NCBI GenBank assembly: GCA_964030785.1 | Contig: OZ034970.1 | Span: forward strand, 41,906,377 to 41,970,376 | Length of the DNA stretch: 64,000 bases | Direction of reading: 5' to 3' | Origin: Siderastrea siderea | Taxonomy: Eukaryota > Cnidaria > Anthozoa > Scleractinia > Rhizangiidae | Shown here: piece by piece, positions 38,715 to 51,062 of the stretch | How positions within the stretch are numbered: position 1 is the stretch's first letter | How the letters are laid out: every line of letters begins with the position of its first letter | Position numbers and translations under genes: made by a program | Notes under the pieces: model-generated | Databases searched by the model: none | What the model saw: only the letters and a program-made list of their open reading frames with translations | Told to the model about the DNA's origin: nothing

Positions 38715-38980
38715 TCCTTGGACTTCACTCCTTGGACTTCAGATCTAAACGTCGGTGATTCGAGGCCCAGTCCCTACCATGGTGTTGTTTCCTTACACAA
38801 GAAACTTTACTCCACATTGTCTCTCTCCACCCAGTTGTATAAATCGGTACCAGCGACATACTGCTGGGGGTAACGCTGCTGATGGACTAGCATCCCATCG
38901 AGGGCGGAGTAGCAATTCTTTCAGTTGTTCATCCTACAGAAACCGGGTTCAGCTCTGGGCGAGTGGGCCTCCTTGATTAG
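38715..38980 (+). repeat. tRNA-derived SINE, family S1
   Basis: It is colinear with the complement of 56857-57126. Shared words are TTGTTTCCTTA, ACAAGAAACTT, CTCCACATTGTCTCTCTCCACCCA in pieces, ACATACTGCTGGGGGTAAC, ACTAGCATCCCATC and GAGTGGGCCTCCTTG. The 5' part has tRNA-like boxes. It runs directly into the TACC microsatellite. Confidence 0.75.
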
Positions 38981-38988
38981 TGTGCGAC

Positions 38989-39651
38989 TTTATACCTACC
39001 TACCCACCTACCTACCTACCTACCTACCTACCTACCTACCTACCTACCTTCCTACCTACCTACCTACCTACTTTCCTACCTACCTACCTTCCTACCTACC
39101 TACCTACCTACCTACCTACCTACCTTCCTACCTACCTACCTACCTACCTACCTTCCTACCTACCTACCTACCTACCTACCTACCTACCTACCTACCTACC
39201 TACCTTCCTACCTACCTACCTACCTACCTTCCTACCTACCTACCTACCTACCTACCTACCTACCTTCCTACCTACCTACCTACCTACCTACCTACTTACC
39301 TACCTACCTACCTACCTACCTACCTACCTTCCTACCCACCTACCTACCTACCTACCTACCTACCTACCTTCCTACCTTCCTACCTACCTACCTACCTACC
39401 TACCTACCTACTTACCTACCTACCTACCTACCTACCTTCCTACCTACCTACCTACCTCTTACCTACCTACCTACCTACCTACCTACGTATCTACCTACCT
39501 ACCTACCTACCTACCTACCTACCTACCTACCTGCCTGCCTACCTACCTACCTACCTACCTACCTACCTGCCTCCCAACCTACCTACCTTCCTACCTACCT
39601 ACCTACCTACCTACCTACCTGCCTACCTACCTACCTACCTACCTACCTAAT
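38989..39651. repeat. TACC tetranucleotide microsatellite, ~660 bp
   Basis: Nearly uninterrupted CCTA/TACC repeats with occasional TTCC and TTACC variants. Both long open frames across it encode only YLPT repeats and are artefacts. Confidence 0.98.
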
Positions 39652-40320
39652 TCTATTACTGGCAATCGCGGCCATCTTACAAGGTGGTTCTATAAGTGTG
39701 AGTTCTGACTGAAATAGGGTATCGTTTTTTAATCGCTTTGGCATGAAATAAGTACAGTGGAGAAATGTAATTGTAGCATGAGAGACCGGCGTAAAAATTT
39801 TGGGAGTTTTGTCCAAGTAGGGGATTGCAAAACATGCAGTGATGTGGAGAAGGAGGGGCTCACACTCGAGGACAATTATCACCGAAATATTATGGTGGGC
39901 TTATAGCCAGGAGGAATTATAGTCTTGGGCAGGGTTTGTGACTTAGCTTATAACCAGGTCTACCTCTAAGAACATTAGTTGTGAAATGAGATACAAAGAA
40001 TTCTATATTTTGTCTCAAATATGGTAAGAAACTAATCTGGATGGTACACCTACAACCGAAATTCTGAGACCCCAACCACAATTCGGTAACTTTCTCTCTC
40101 GTACCAATTTCACTCTCAACTGGTCTTCGTCACTTTCCGATTAATATCAGTTTCCCCACGATGGAATTAGTTTCATCCTTCTTCAACAACCGAGCCCAGA
40201 AATGTAGACTGGGCTCCTGATGTAGGCTAACAACTGCCAATGAAACACTCAACATGAAAAAAACCTTAAAATAATGTTCAAAATAAAAATTGCGGTGTTT
40301 TTAAGGTTACATGGGTGCTT
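39652..40320. other. No recognisable gene
   Basis: Unique-looking DNA without open frames or repeat partners that I can identify. Confidence 0.35.
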
Positions 40321-40930
40321 TGAGCTCGTTAAGTTTGTAGGCAAGTTCATTGATGAGTTTATGTGTAAGTTAATGGATGAGTTCCTGGCTTAGTACATGG
40401 GTTAACTTATGAGTGAGTTCATTGTCGAGTTCATAGATGAGTTTAGGGATAGGTTCATGATTTCATGGGTGAGTTCATCGATGAGTTCATGGATGAATTT
40501 GTTACGTAGCTCATGGGCAAGTTTATGGGAGAATTTATGGTGAATTAAAGGCTGAATTCATGATTGAGTTCATGATTGAGTTCAAGTAAATGGGTGGGTG
40601 CCTGGGTTCCTGGTTGAATTCAAGGGTGAGTAAGTAGGTGTGTCATTAGTGAGTTCGTGTGTGAGCTTATGGCTGAGTTCGTAGCTGCGTTGTGGTGTGT
40701 TCATGGTGCTTTCAAGGATGTGTTCACGGGACGGTCCGTTCCTGGGTACTTTCCAGGGTGCGTTCATGGTTAAGTTCATGGTTAAGTTCAAGAATGAGTA
40801 AAGGCGTAGGTGAGTGGATGAATTCATGGGTGAGTTCACAGGTGCGTTAGTTCATGCTTGAGTTTATGGTTGAGTTGGTCGGTTAGTTCTTTGATCAGTT
40901 CATCGGTGAGTTCGTGGGTGCGTTCATGCA
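40321..40930. repeat. Degenerate 12-bp minisatellite (GAGTTCATGGRT type)
   Basis: Units such as GAGTTCATGGGT, GAGTTCATCGAT and AAGTTCATGGTT recur at roughly 12-bp multiples across about 600 bp with much decay. Open frames on the minus strand here are repeat translations. Confidence 0.75.
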
Positions 40931-41890
40931 TGGATGACTGTTTATGGGCGTGTTCATAGGTACGTTCTCGGGAGGGGAGGGGGGTGGTTCACGGCTGAGA
41001 TCATGAGTTTAATAATTCCTCCCAAACCATCTGGGTGGTGTCGGAATTATATAGCAAAATAACAAGGCCTGGCGATTGACCAGTTACAAACGAGTGGTGT
41101 CACAGACCAAGGACCAATAGAAACTAAGCACGTGAATACTTGTGATACTTTTTGTTATGCAAAATCATAACTGGAGCAGAATTAGTTTAAGGTACTTGTC
41201 AAATTTCTAACTTGACACAGGAAATTCCGCTAGCTGACGATTATCCTTTACACTCACCAACATTTTCTAACTTTGTACGTTCTGTTGGCCGCTTCAAAGT
41301 AAATTGTTCGCGTGTGATATTCGTTAAAATAATCCGCCTTCTTGTATTGCAGTGGTTTTAGTTCACTTTTACCGCGACTGTTCATCAAAATTTTAACTCG
41401 CCTAAAGAGTTCAAATTTAGACTCAAAAACAAATTCGTTGTTTACTAACTTTTCGCCCTTGTGTCTTTGCAGGACCTTGCAGATGTATTCGGTGAGCCCA
41501 TAGCATGTATTGAAATTGAAAATTAAAATTTTATTCTTTGTGCTTAGATCGCCTGTTCAAGTCCCTAAAGTCGAACTTATAGGACTGTTCAGTTTAAACT
41601 TTCCTTAGAGAAGCAGTTTTACAATACCCAGCGAGCAGAGCCTCTTCGATCTTTCCTAGGGAAAGTTCGAAACGATTCTACTCACAGGGTAGTTTTTCAA
41701 GGAAGCGTTGTACTCATCTCTTTTTCTTTATATGCATTTTAAGTTTCGTTTTTCTAACTGGTTGTTATTACATGCTTAGATAAATCATATTTTATGGACA
41801 CAGCACAATTATTTATTCCAAGGTATATTTATGATTAGTTCAGTTCCAATAGCCGTGGGATGGGGGAGTGAAAGCCCCCTTCTCTCTGAG
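40931..41890. other. No recognisable gene
   Basis: Nothing supported here apart from short low-complexity tracts. Confidence 0.35.
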
Positions 41891-42175
41891 GGATGAGGCG
41901 ATTATGTGCTTCACTACTCCCAGTAGATCAGAAGTTATTCCATCGAATGGTTATCCCTCCACCCCCTACCCCCCCTCACCCCGCAGCATATTTGGTAGGA
42001 TTTCCTAACGGTTCCCTTGTACCCATATGTACACCTGGGTGGAAAGAGACCATACAGAGTAAAGTTTTTTGTCTAACCACTACTGCACTGCGCCTCCACA
42101 GTTCGAAGGGTGCGCCTGCCTACCTTAGGCGGTTGATTTATCGTTCATTTGTTGTTGTAAGGCTTGTTACGACTT
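41891..42175 (+). repeat. SINE fragment, related to family S1
   Basis: GTACACCTGGGTGGAAAGAGAC and GTAAAGTTTTTTGTCTAACCACTACTGC resemble the complement-strand order of the SINE at 56857-57126. A C-rich insertion (CCACCCCCTACCCCCC) interrupts it. Confidence 0.5.
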
Positions 42176-42654
42176 CCTCAAAGCCACACTAGTTGGCTTT
42201 TCAACGTGTAAGTTTTTTTGTAGTGCATCATAAATTTATAAACTGGATACTTCAATGATACAGACAGTTAAATTCAACTTAGCGCTCATTTATAGTGATA
42301 CCATGGGTTCCACTTGCCGATAATACCTTAAGCCATCTTAGTATTAAGCCTAAAACTATATTTCGATTTACGCTATTAACAGATACAACTGACTACGTGC
42401 TGTCTGTTCGATATCAAACTGAAGAATCCTGCATAGCAAGGCCTCGCCTCAATTTTCGCCCGGCCAAAAAGCGAAAAATGCTTCGGACGTGTGGAAAAGC
42501 CTACGCAAATGCTTGCTACGCAGGCTAAAATTGGAGTTGCATTTCATCTTTGGACAAGGATACTTCAAAACCTTGTATATATCCATCTTTCACTGTTTTA
42601 AGAAGTCACTGCTCTTTCCTTGGCCCTTTTAACAATTTTCTGTGCTTTCGGAAA

Positions 42655-42735
42655 AGAAAAGAAAATAAGAAAACAAAAGAAAAATAAAATAAAATAAATA
42701 AACAAATAAATAAATAAATAAATAAATAAATAAAA
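42655..42735. repeat. A-rich simple repeat (AAAATAAATAAA)n
   Basis: AAATAAATAAATA and related tracts over 80 bp. Low complexity. Confidence 0.9.
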
Positions 42736-42806
42736 AGAAACATCGATTCACTTTCATTGTGCCCCTTCTTGGCGTACTCAACATAATCCCAGAAAAATGC
42801 GATCAC

Positions 42807-43085
42807 TAAACCACTATTAAAAGGACATTGTCACGGGGATTTTAGCGTTTTGGGGCGAAAAATGTGCTGAAATTTAAATTAAATACCTTTTCTTTTACAC
42901 AGAATACTCCTAGAACGTCAAGAGAAGGAAAAGAATTTCTCAATTGTAAAAGGAAGAACAAACCATAGTCAGTTTCTGATGACTTTTCCAAGAAACAAAG
43001 AAAAATTTGAAAACACCAGCCTGATGTTTTCAAGTTGCAATCAATTTCCATCCTAGCGATCCGCTGCCAAACACAGTTAATTACA
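42807..43085 (+). repeat. Dispersed repeat, copy 1 (partner at 59456-59715)
   Basis: It starts AAAAGGACATTGTCACGGGGATTTT and shares ATTTAAATTAAAT, ACACAGAATACTCCT, GAACGTCAAGAGAAGGAAA and GATGTTTTCAAGTTGCAA with the partner, at about 80 percent by eye. It is an unclassified interspersed element without coding. Confidence 0.75.
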
Positions 43086-43321
43086 GTCTAAGAAAACTGG
43101 TAGAGTGGTTTCAAACGAAACTCAACCAGTATTTTTTGGGTTTTCTTTGATTAGAATATGTCTTTCAGCTTTTCAAAGTTATCCTCAAAATTGGTGACAG
43201 TGTTCCTTTAAAGTGTGAGAACTGTGGTATAAGACGACCTTCTAGCACCCTGCATTTTATGCTAAGTAATTCAGATAATATTTTTAGTTCGTGTGTTGGT
43301 TGCAAGCACGTACCGATTTAA

Positions 43322-44424
43322 GTGGCTGTCTCCCTAAGATCCTCATAACCCAAATTGGTCACAAAATAGATTTCCTTCAAATCTTGTATGTGAATTGCAC
43401 TTTGTCTGGGTACTTTAAAAACAATTTTCGTTTGGGCTCTAAATGCTTTCTTCAACAGTTTACAAGGGGGGTCCCCTGGTGGACAAAAATGCACATTTTA
43501 TTGGTACAAAAATGCCAATTTTCAATAACTTTGGTAACTCCTCACAACACTTAAAATTTGATGCAGGACAAAATTCTACTGTTGGTTGATAAGTACAACT
43601 CTTCCTTATCCTACATTGTTACTGGCATTTCCATGTAGTTGTTTTGAGTAGTTAAAACAGTTCCTTTTAACAACCCAGTTTAACAGCTTTTAAAAAAGTA
43701 GGAAAAATGGGTAAACAAAAATACATGTTAACAAAAAGTGAGACCTCGTCTAGCAAATTCCTTGCAGTCATTGAAAGTTAAAGACTTGGTCTTAATTATA
43801 ATAAAATAAAATCGTGCGGCCAGACGGTTTAAAGAACGTGGCGCCGCTTTGAAACACCAGTATTTCTTAATTATGCAAATTACGAACCACAACCTATGCG
43901 TGGAATTTAAGAGCAACTGTGATGCGAGCAATGCTCCCTTACATCAGGAAAACACGAAAATAGTTTCAAACTACAACAGGACACAAATGTAAACTGGTAA
44001 CATTTCGCATATAGCTTTAATTAAAATGTACAGCATTCAAATAGCTCATTAACTATGTTCAATTCACAAGATAAATAAGTTATGAAGTACATGCCACTCG
44101 ATGATTGCTAATTGCGCTTTACAAAACAACCTTGATCTAGAACTATTAATCTGAGAATAAATCAATAAAAGCAAGTCATATTGCCTATATCACAGCCTGT
44201 GTTCTGCAAACTTATTTAGCGAAGTGCCTTGCAAAACAATGAAATCAACGAAGGGCATCTTGTTCTGTTTACATTTGCACCTATTACCTCAATTATTTTG
44301 TCATCTTCGATCAAATATAGATCCGTGCGTTTCAGAGATCATCTTAGAAGCGTCAAAACAGTTGGTTTTGGGAAAATTCTTTGTTCAAAGGCCTTCATTT
44401 AGACCAAGCTTTCCATGTATTACT
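43322..44424 (+). repeat. Left inverted repeat of the TTAA element
   Basis: It pairs with 48706-49809. Open frames in it (for example 43291-43554) reappear identically on the minus strand of the partner and reflect the repeat, not a gene. Confidence 0.85.
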
Positions 44425-45062
44425 TCTCTCGTGTTAAATTTTCCGACAGTAGCCGCTGACCAGTAGCTAATGTCAACAAAAAGACCTGTTGCACTCGCGT
44501 TTCTATTTGAATGTATGATCGCTCACCAATGAAGGGTGAATTCATTTGAAAATAAGGGCTGGAGCTCATGAGGGAAAATTAAAAATTCAAAATTTTGCCC
44601 TTAATTAGAGCTGCAAGCACATAACCACAGTGTGTGACGTGGTTGCTATTTTTTTTGTATTTTTAGCAAGGTGAAATAACGTGATAACTCGGACTTTGGG
44701 GGGGGCATCTTAACGTGTTTGAAAATAAACTTCTAGTTTCATCTAAGCAGTTAAATTCTGGAATCCGACCCTGGCGAAACGTCAGTATAGCAAAAATATT
44801 ACAACTTGATAGAAATATCCTCCGTTGAATACTTTCTGTTTGGTAAAACAGTCGTGGGAGCTTGGTCCATGACGACTTAATGGTTATGATCCAGTTTGCA
44901 GTATGTAGCCCCCAGAACCACCTGATCGTAGGGTACTGCTTACCAAATGTGAACCTACGATACCCCAAAAAACGTCTTGCTTTTGAAATTTCGCCCCGAC
45001 TTGGTTTTGCTGCACTTTCTCTAGATTAGCAGTTAATACCGCCAAACATAGTGAATGTCACT
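44425..45062. other. Interior of the TTAA element, no gene
   Basis: Contains a segment near 44440-44500 that is complementary to 46850-46930, and a G-rich run at 44699-44705. Confidence 0.4.
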
Positions 45063-45790
45063 TCCGGAGGGCATGTACTTAACGCCGGAACGCCGGAACG
45101 CCGGAACGCCGGAATGCCGGAATACTAAAACCCCGAACGCGGGAATACTTAAACCCGGAACGCCGGAATTCTTAAACCCTGAACACTGGAATACTTAAAC
45201 CCGAAATGCCGGAATACCTCAACTCTAAATGACGATTTAACATATAGAAGATCGCTGAAAAGACAAACAATTAGGGTTAAGCCGCGCTACCGCATTATTA
45301 ATGTTACCTTCTGACTCCCGCCAAAACCATTCTCCTCACTATCCCCTCCTTTCCCGCCAACCATTATTATTATAATTTATTTGATTGCTGGGCTGTTTCG
45401 CGCTGGCATCGACATGGAGGACTCTCCAGCAAGGTAAGCGTATGTACCTGAAATTTTCTCTTTGACTTAAAGCGTTTAAAGTAACATTTTACAAAGTGAT
45501 AAACTGTTATTCCCTTCCTTTAGTCCCAGCCAAAGGCCAGAGAAAAAGAGGTGAGACACTGAATCTTAACTAGCCTGCGCGCAGGTTTTGGCGGGAGGCA
45601 GAAGGTAACGTTAACAATGTAGCGTGGCTTAACCTTAATTGTTCGTCTTTTCAGCGATCTTTTGTATATTAAATCGTCATTTAGAGTTGAAGTATTCTAG
45701 GGTTCCGGGTTTTAGTATTCCGGCGTTCCAGGTTTAAGTGTTCCGGCGTTCCGGCGTTCCGGGTTTAAGTACATGCCCTTCCGGAGTTGA
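45063..45790. mobile_element. Foldback element with 9-bp CGCCGGAAC terminal repeats
   Basis: The outer ends read GGGCATGTACTTAA and its complement, followed by tandem GCCGGAACG units (four or more on the left at 45094-45117). A colinear inverted segment then runs inward (CTAAATGACGATTTAA, AGATCGCTGAAAAGAC, GGTTAAGCC...CGCTAC, GTTACCTTCTG, CCCGCCAAAACC). The unpaired centre (about 45350-45585) holds a short ATG-containing segment with splice-like borders. Confidence 0.8.
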
Positions 45791-48705
45791 TCACAGACTA
45801 GCCAGCTGGGTAGTATGAGAACCAGGCTTAATCAGTGGAAGTTACGAGTATCCTCAGATTTTTGTTAGGGATTGAATAGCGGGTGAGATACTCGAGCTCG
45901 CACAAAAATTACTCTACTATAAGTTCTATCTCCACTAGACTACTCTTAATCTACCTGTACAGTAGACGCCCGTTATCTAGAACAGAAACTCGTTTCCTCT
46001 TGAATACTGTCTCCAGTCATTTACTACTGCCATTGCCGAAGGAATTTTTGATTTCCTTGAAACCCTACTTTATTTTAAATTAACCCTATAATGGGGGAGG
46101 GGGGGGGGGGGGGCGAGTGCACAGACTCTGCCTTTGGGGACTTGAAACTTTTCTATTATTTTTTAATGTGTGAACAAGCACTGTTTGGTACATTACTGTT
46201 TTAACTGAAAACAAAAATGACTTTCTTACTGAAGGTGTCATGCTATTAGATAATTTTAGAGTTCTTTTTATTATTTTTGTTCACTTTTTGGTCAATTGGG
46301 TGGCTTTCCGAAGTCTTAGGGAAATCACGAAATCCAATACGGTGGATCCAATTGGAAATTATGACATAAATCTGACGTCGTGTGACGTCATCAGTATCCC
46401 TTGCCGATCTCAAAGGAGACATTCTTGGACAAAATTCTTGGACATACTTTTGACCCTCTAAGTTTCATTTTCATTGCTTTATTGCTATCGGAGTTTGCTG
46501 GAGGCCTGCCCCACAACGGCTTCAGTAGACCAAAGAAGGCCCGGTCTAGACAGGGTTAAGGTTGTCTCTTAACTGCAGCTGATTACTTCCTCAAAACTGA
46601 AGGAACCTTTCAAAGCCCCAGAAGTCGAAAACAGGAAGGTTATTTTCAAATCTATGAAGACGTACCCAGCTGTACGAGTTATTTTACTTAGCCAAACCAT
46701 GGTCTTCATTGGGTTGTGTGCTTGCAGATTAAATTAAGGACAAAAATTTGTTTCTTCTCCCCATGAGCTCCAACCCCTTTTTTCAAATAATTTCACTATT
46801 AATTTGTGAAGGATCATGAATTCAAATTTTAGATAGCTAAGAGCCAAAACGCGAGTGCAAAATGGAGCAGTACCCGGTGTTGTTGTTGACATTAGTAACT
46901 GGTCAGCGGCTACTGCCAGAATAATATAACACGACAGAACCAGGAGGGAGTGATGAACTCGCCGCTCGGCTGGTTCGAGGTGTCGGGCCATCGTGACGTC
47001 ACGACGTGAAATGCGCGCGAGTTTGCCGAGTCTTCAAAAATGGCGCTGGCAACTATGTTAGGGTTCGGGCTACAAACGTATTTTTTGTGCTATTAAGCTT
47101 TCAGCTAAGCTTGTTTTCTTGGGTAATGGAATTTTAGTCATCCCTTTTTTCGATATAGGTAAGTGGCTCTTTGTCTTAACGTTAAAATCACACTTAAATA
47201 ATGTTTTAAGAGTCATGTTTACTCTCTGCGATCGAAGAAATATGCGGGAAAATTGTTATTGTCCGCGTCCCAAAAAGTGTGTTTATTTCAGTTATATACC
47301 ACAGGGAAACTTGAAACTTGGCTACGGACTAGCCTATAGTTTAACAAAAGTACCCAAGTTGAAACAAGTGGTATAGTATTTGCCAAAAAAATGATCAGTC
47401 CGTTTGTTTAGCTGAGTATAATAGAAGGCGAACCTAGAAGGGTATGTTTAGCACTTAAAAGTTAACTTTTCTTACAGTATTTGCTTCCATCTTCTGTATA
47501 AGGAAAGAATAGTGATATTTAATTACTAGGGAAAGAGTAATCGAACTTAGTAAATTTTTGCCACCTCATTTAACCCGTGTAAACTACACTTTTGTAGAAC
47601 AACATAAAAATCTGAATCAGCTCGCAAATTATGCGGGCGCCTGAGGAAACAAGTCTTTGCTGATCTGGTTCTGTACCGTTTTTATGAAAACTAATAGATA
47701 TATTTGAGTACCATTTGGATCAGTGATTCAGTGATTTATTGTCAATACCTCCAGTTTCCTCTAGATTCAGTTGCTGTCCAGGTTGCATAGTGTTTTAGAA
47801 AGAGTTTGACCGTCTACTTGATCCACAACTGACGATGACCGTTTCGCAAATAAATTGAATTGGTCCTGTCATTTGATTTTCAAAGATTAATTAATTTTAA
47901 AACAGTCAAACTGAGGACCATTCTAGTAAAGAGAGAACCTTGTTAACCCTTAACATCAGTAACCTGAAAAAGTTGGCGTTTTAGATAAACTGTGGTTTTT
48001 TATAATTATTCGACAAGAGATCAGCACAAATTTGGCCGGAAAGCCGGCGTGTCAGCTGTTTTGCCTCGCCTCCAGCAAATGTTGTCATCTTTGTCGTTTT
48101 TTTAAAAGATAGTTTAGCAAAGTAAGGAATTACTGTGGTCCATTATTAACTTCGAACCAAGCACATGAATTCACAGTAAACGTTTCTTTGTACTGGAGTA
48201 TTCTTCTCCACATTTTAATGATGTTTAAAGCCACTGATCATTTTAATGAAATTTTTACGCAATTTTATTTTCCTAAAATAAGAAAGAGTTTATACATATA
48301 AAAGTTATGTTTTTGTCTCCAAGCGACATATCTTAGGGTTTGTGAGATACAGCTTCTGAAAGGTGATCTTGATCACGATTTCAATCGATCGACCAAAGCG
48401 TCCATGAAATCTTTTGAGTCTTATCGCCAATTGGTTATTTTGTTTTGAGGACCAATTTGCAGTAAGAATACTTTTTATATTATAGCATGCAGCATACCTT
48501 TCGTTCTTTTATTGTTTTGATCTGTTCTTTTTGAGAAACTGGACTGTAAACATTTGCGAGGAAGCCATTTGTTAACTTTCCTTTGAATTTCCGGGGCAGA
48601 TTTATGTGTGACGTCACGATGGCCCGACACCTCGGTTTTTCATTCGCCAATACCGGCGCTTGTGCCCAGGCCCAAGTTCATCACTCCCTCCTGGACAGAA
48701 CTAAA
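45791..48705. other. Interior of the TTAA element, no gene
   Basis: I find no transposase motif. A poly-G run lies at about 46092-46115. A CRE-like TGACGTCAC occurs at about 46994 and a related TGACGTCAC at about 48609, each followed or preceded by GATGGCCCGACACCTC or its complement, which marks a shared promoter-like piece in opposite orientations. Confidence 0.4.
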
Positions 48706-49809
48706 TGCAGGGAAAGCTTGTTGTAAACGAAGGTTGTTGAACGAAGAATTTTCTAAAAACCGACTGTTTGACGCTTCTAAGATGATCTCTGAAACGCACG
48801 GATCTATATATTTCATCGAAGATGACAGAAAATTGAGGTAACGGGTGCAAATGTAAACAGAACAAGATGCCCTTCGTTGATTTCATTGTTTTGCAAGGCA
48901 CTAAGTGTTCGCTAAATAAGTTTGCAAAACACAGGCTGTGATATAGGCAATATGACTTGCTTTTATTGGTTTATTCTCAGATTAATAGTTCTAGATCAAG
49001 GTTGTTTTGTAAAGCGCAATTAGCAATCATCGAGTGGCATGTACTTCATAACTTGTTTATCTTGTGAATTGAACATAGTTAATGAGCTATTTGAATGCTG
49101 TACATTTTAATTAAAGCTATATGCGAAATGTTACCAGTTTACATTTGTGTCCTGTTGTAGTTTGAAACTATTTTCGTGTTTTCCTGATGTAAGGGAGCAT
49201 TGCTCGCATCACAGTTGCTCTTAAATTCCACGCATAGGTTGTGGTTCGTAATTTGCATAATTAAGAAATACTGGTGTTTCAAAGCGGCGCCACGTTCTTT
49301 AAACCGTCTGGCCGCACGATTTTATTTTATTATAATTAAGACCAAGTCTTTAACTTTCAATGACTGCAAGGAATTTGCTAGACGAGGTCTCACTTTTTGT
49401 TAACATGTATTTTTGTTTACCCATTTTTCCTACTTTTTTAAAAGCTGTTAAACTGGGTTGTTAAAAGGAACTGTTTTAACTACTCAAAACAACTACATGG
49501 AAATGTCAGTAACAATGTAGGATAAGGAAGAGTTGTACTTATCAACCAACAGTAGAATTTTGTCCTGCATCAAATTTTAAGTGTTGTGAGGATTTACCAA
49601 AGTTATTGAAAATTGGCATTTTTGTACCAATAAAATGTGCATTTTTGTCCACCAGGGGACCCCCCTTGTAAACTGTTGAAGAAAGCATTTAGAGCCCAAA
49701 CGAAAATTGTTTTTAAAGTACCCAGACAAAGTGCAATTCACATACAAGATTTGAAGGAAATCTATTTTGTGACCAATTTGGGTTATGAGGATCTTAGGGA
49801 GACAGCCAC
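48706..49809 (-). repeat. Right inverted repeat of the TTAA element
   Basis: This is the complement of 43322-44424. It differs from it by small indels near the inner end. Confidence 0.85.
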
Positions 49810-49813
49810 TTAA

Positions 49814-50899
49814 CATGCCGATTTGGCCAGCTGATCAGTGTGATGAAGAAAATGTCTGCCACAGTGCTACAGATTTTATAAATCAGGCCGATCAGTTCCA
49901 CCCACTGGAAGTAGCTATACCAATACCTTATTACACATTATTTTCGCACACTTCAATTTTCGCGATTTTCAGTTCGTCGTTAAAATTTCCATTTACGCTC
50001 ACCTTGTAGCTGATTTGAACCAAAGACTTGAACCTGTCAACGGCTTGTATGTTCTTCGGCGATGTAACTGTTTTGTTGGAGTTGTACATCACTATTTTTT
50101 AAACGCTAGACATTGTACCCTGCAGGTTTTTTATCAACTGGTGTGCCGTGATTACGAGCAAAAGACTGAATACAAATCAAACACAAGACCGAAGGTCCGC
50201 AGAGCGGAGCACCATACTCATGGAGAATAAATATATCCATGCGAGTCAATTTTCATGGTCACGATGTCACGTGACCGTACGACGTACCGTGTACCATACT
50301 TCATGTAAGATATTTGAAGTGTTTGAATGCTCGCGTGTTTACATATTGGTGAAAAATGGCGGACTGTGTTCGAACTAACGCTTTAGTCTAAGCCATCTTT
50401 TTAAGGCGTAAGTAAAAAGGATGTACTCCCATGGATATTTTACCACAATTACAATGTTTTCTTGGAAATGACTGCTCCCCACAAGTTATTACAGAATGGA
50501 TACTCACTTCTCAACACACTCTATTTTCACGACGGTAACTTGAAATACCGGGAATGAAAAGGAAAAGACTTGAAGGAATGCTTTAAACTCGACGGCGCAT
50601 ATAGAAGAAATTGGAGAGCTTGAAGGGAAGAAATTCCTGTTCCAGGAAAAACTCCTTGTTTCAGAGGAGATCTGAGTCTTCTCAGGCCCTCGTATGTAAA
50701 ACATGAATTGTGTCAGGTAAGCTTACATTTTTGTCGTAGCGATGCTAGCTTTCCCCTTTTCCAAAGGTAAATAGCTTGGCCAAAAAAACTGTTGTTTGAG
50801 GATTTAACTTGGGATAAGTCCGTCTGCAAGGGAAAGATAATTGCAAAAGCTGATAGTCAAAATTAAAGCCACAGAAAACTCGCCTGAAATGCAGACTAT
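49814..50899. other. No recognisable gene
   Basis: Short open frames without motifs. Confidence 0.35.
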
Positions 50900-51052
50900 A
50901 AACAATTATTGGATGAGGTTTCTGCGATATCCAGAATAATCAAGGTCGAGGTAACTGTTATCAGCCGAAGCCGGAGGCTTCGCCTGATAGCAGTTACAGA
51001 GACCTTGATTATTCCGGATATCGCAAAAACCGAATCTAATAATTGTTTTATT
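50900..51052. mobile_element. Foldback MITE, ~150 bp
   Basis: The arms run AACAATTATTGGAT...GCGATATCC.GAATAATCAAGGTC inward and return as GACCTTGATTATTCCGGATATCGC...AATAATTGTT. The centre is GAAGCCGGAGGCTTCG. It is a near-complete hairpin. Confidence 0.85.
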
Positions 51053-51062
51053 ATACATTGTT

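Larger units (their letters stand above)
43318..49813. mobile_element. 6.5-kb TTAA-bounded element with ~1.1-kb inverted repeats
   Basis: TTAA at 43318-43321 and 49810-49813 bound arms that begin GTGGCTGTCTCCCTAAGATC on both strands. The outer ~330 bp of the arms differ at only two positions that I found; identity falls inward. TTAA duplications occur in piggyBac and Kolobok DNA transposons. I found no transposase in 44.5-48.6 kb, so this is probably a non-autonomous or gutted composite. It contains a nested foldback (45063-45790) and a partial extra copy of the arm's inner end (46850-46995). Confidence 0.7.

Noticed and set aside
38925..39708. Two ~240-codon plus-strand ORFs of YLPT repeats
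   Set aside because: They are translations of the TACC microsatellite; both frames are open only because of the repeat.
43291..43554. 87-aa ORF repeated at 49577-49816 on the other strand
   Set aside because: Conservation is explained by the recent inverted repeat; it has no recognisable domain.
46734..46991. 85-aa minus-strand ORF with MARHLEPAERR start
   Set aside because: Only its first residues are echoed near 48620; it lies in a partial repeat copy and shows no domain.
43318..49813. Calling the TTAA element piggyBac
   Set aside because: TTAA is shared with Kolobok, the termini do not start CCC and no transposase was found.
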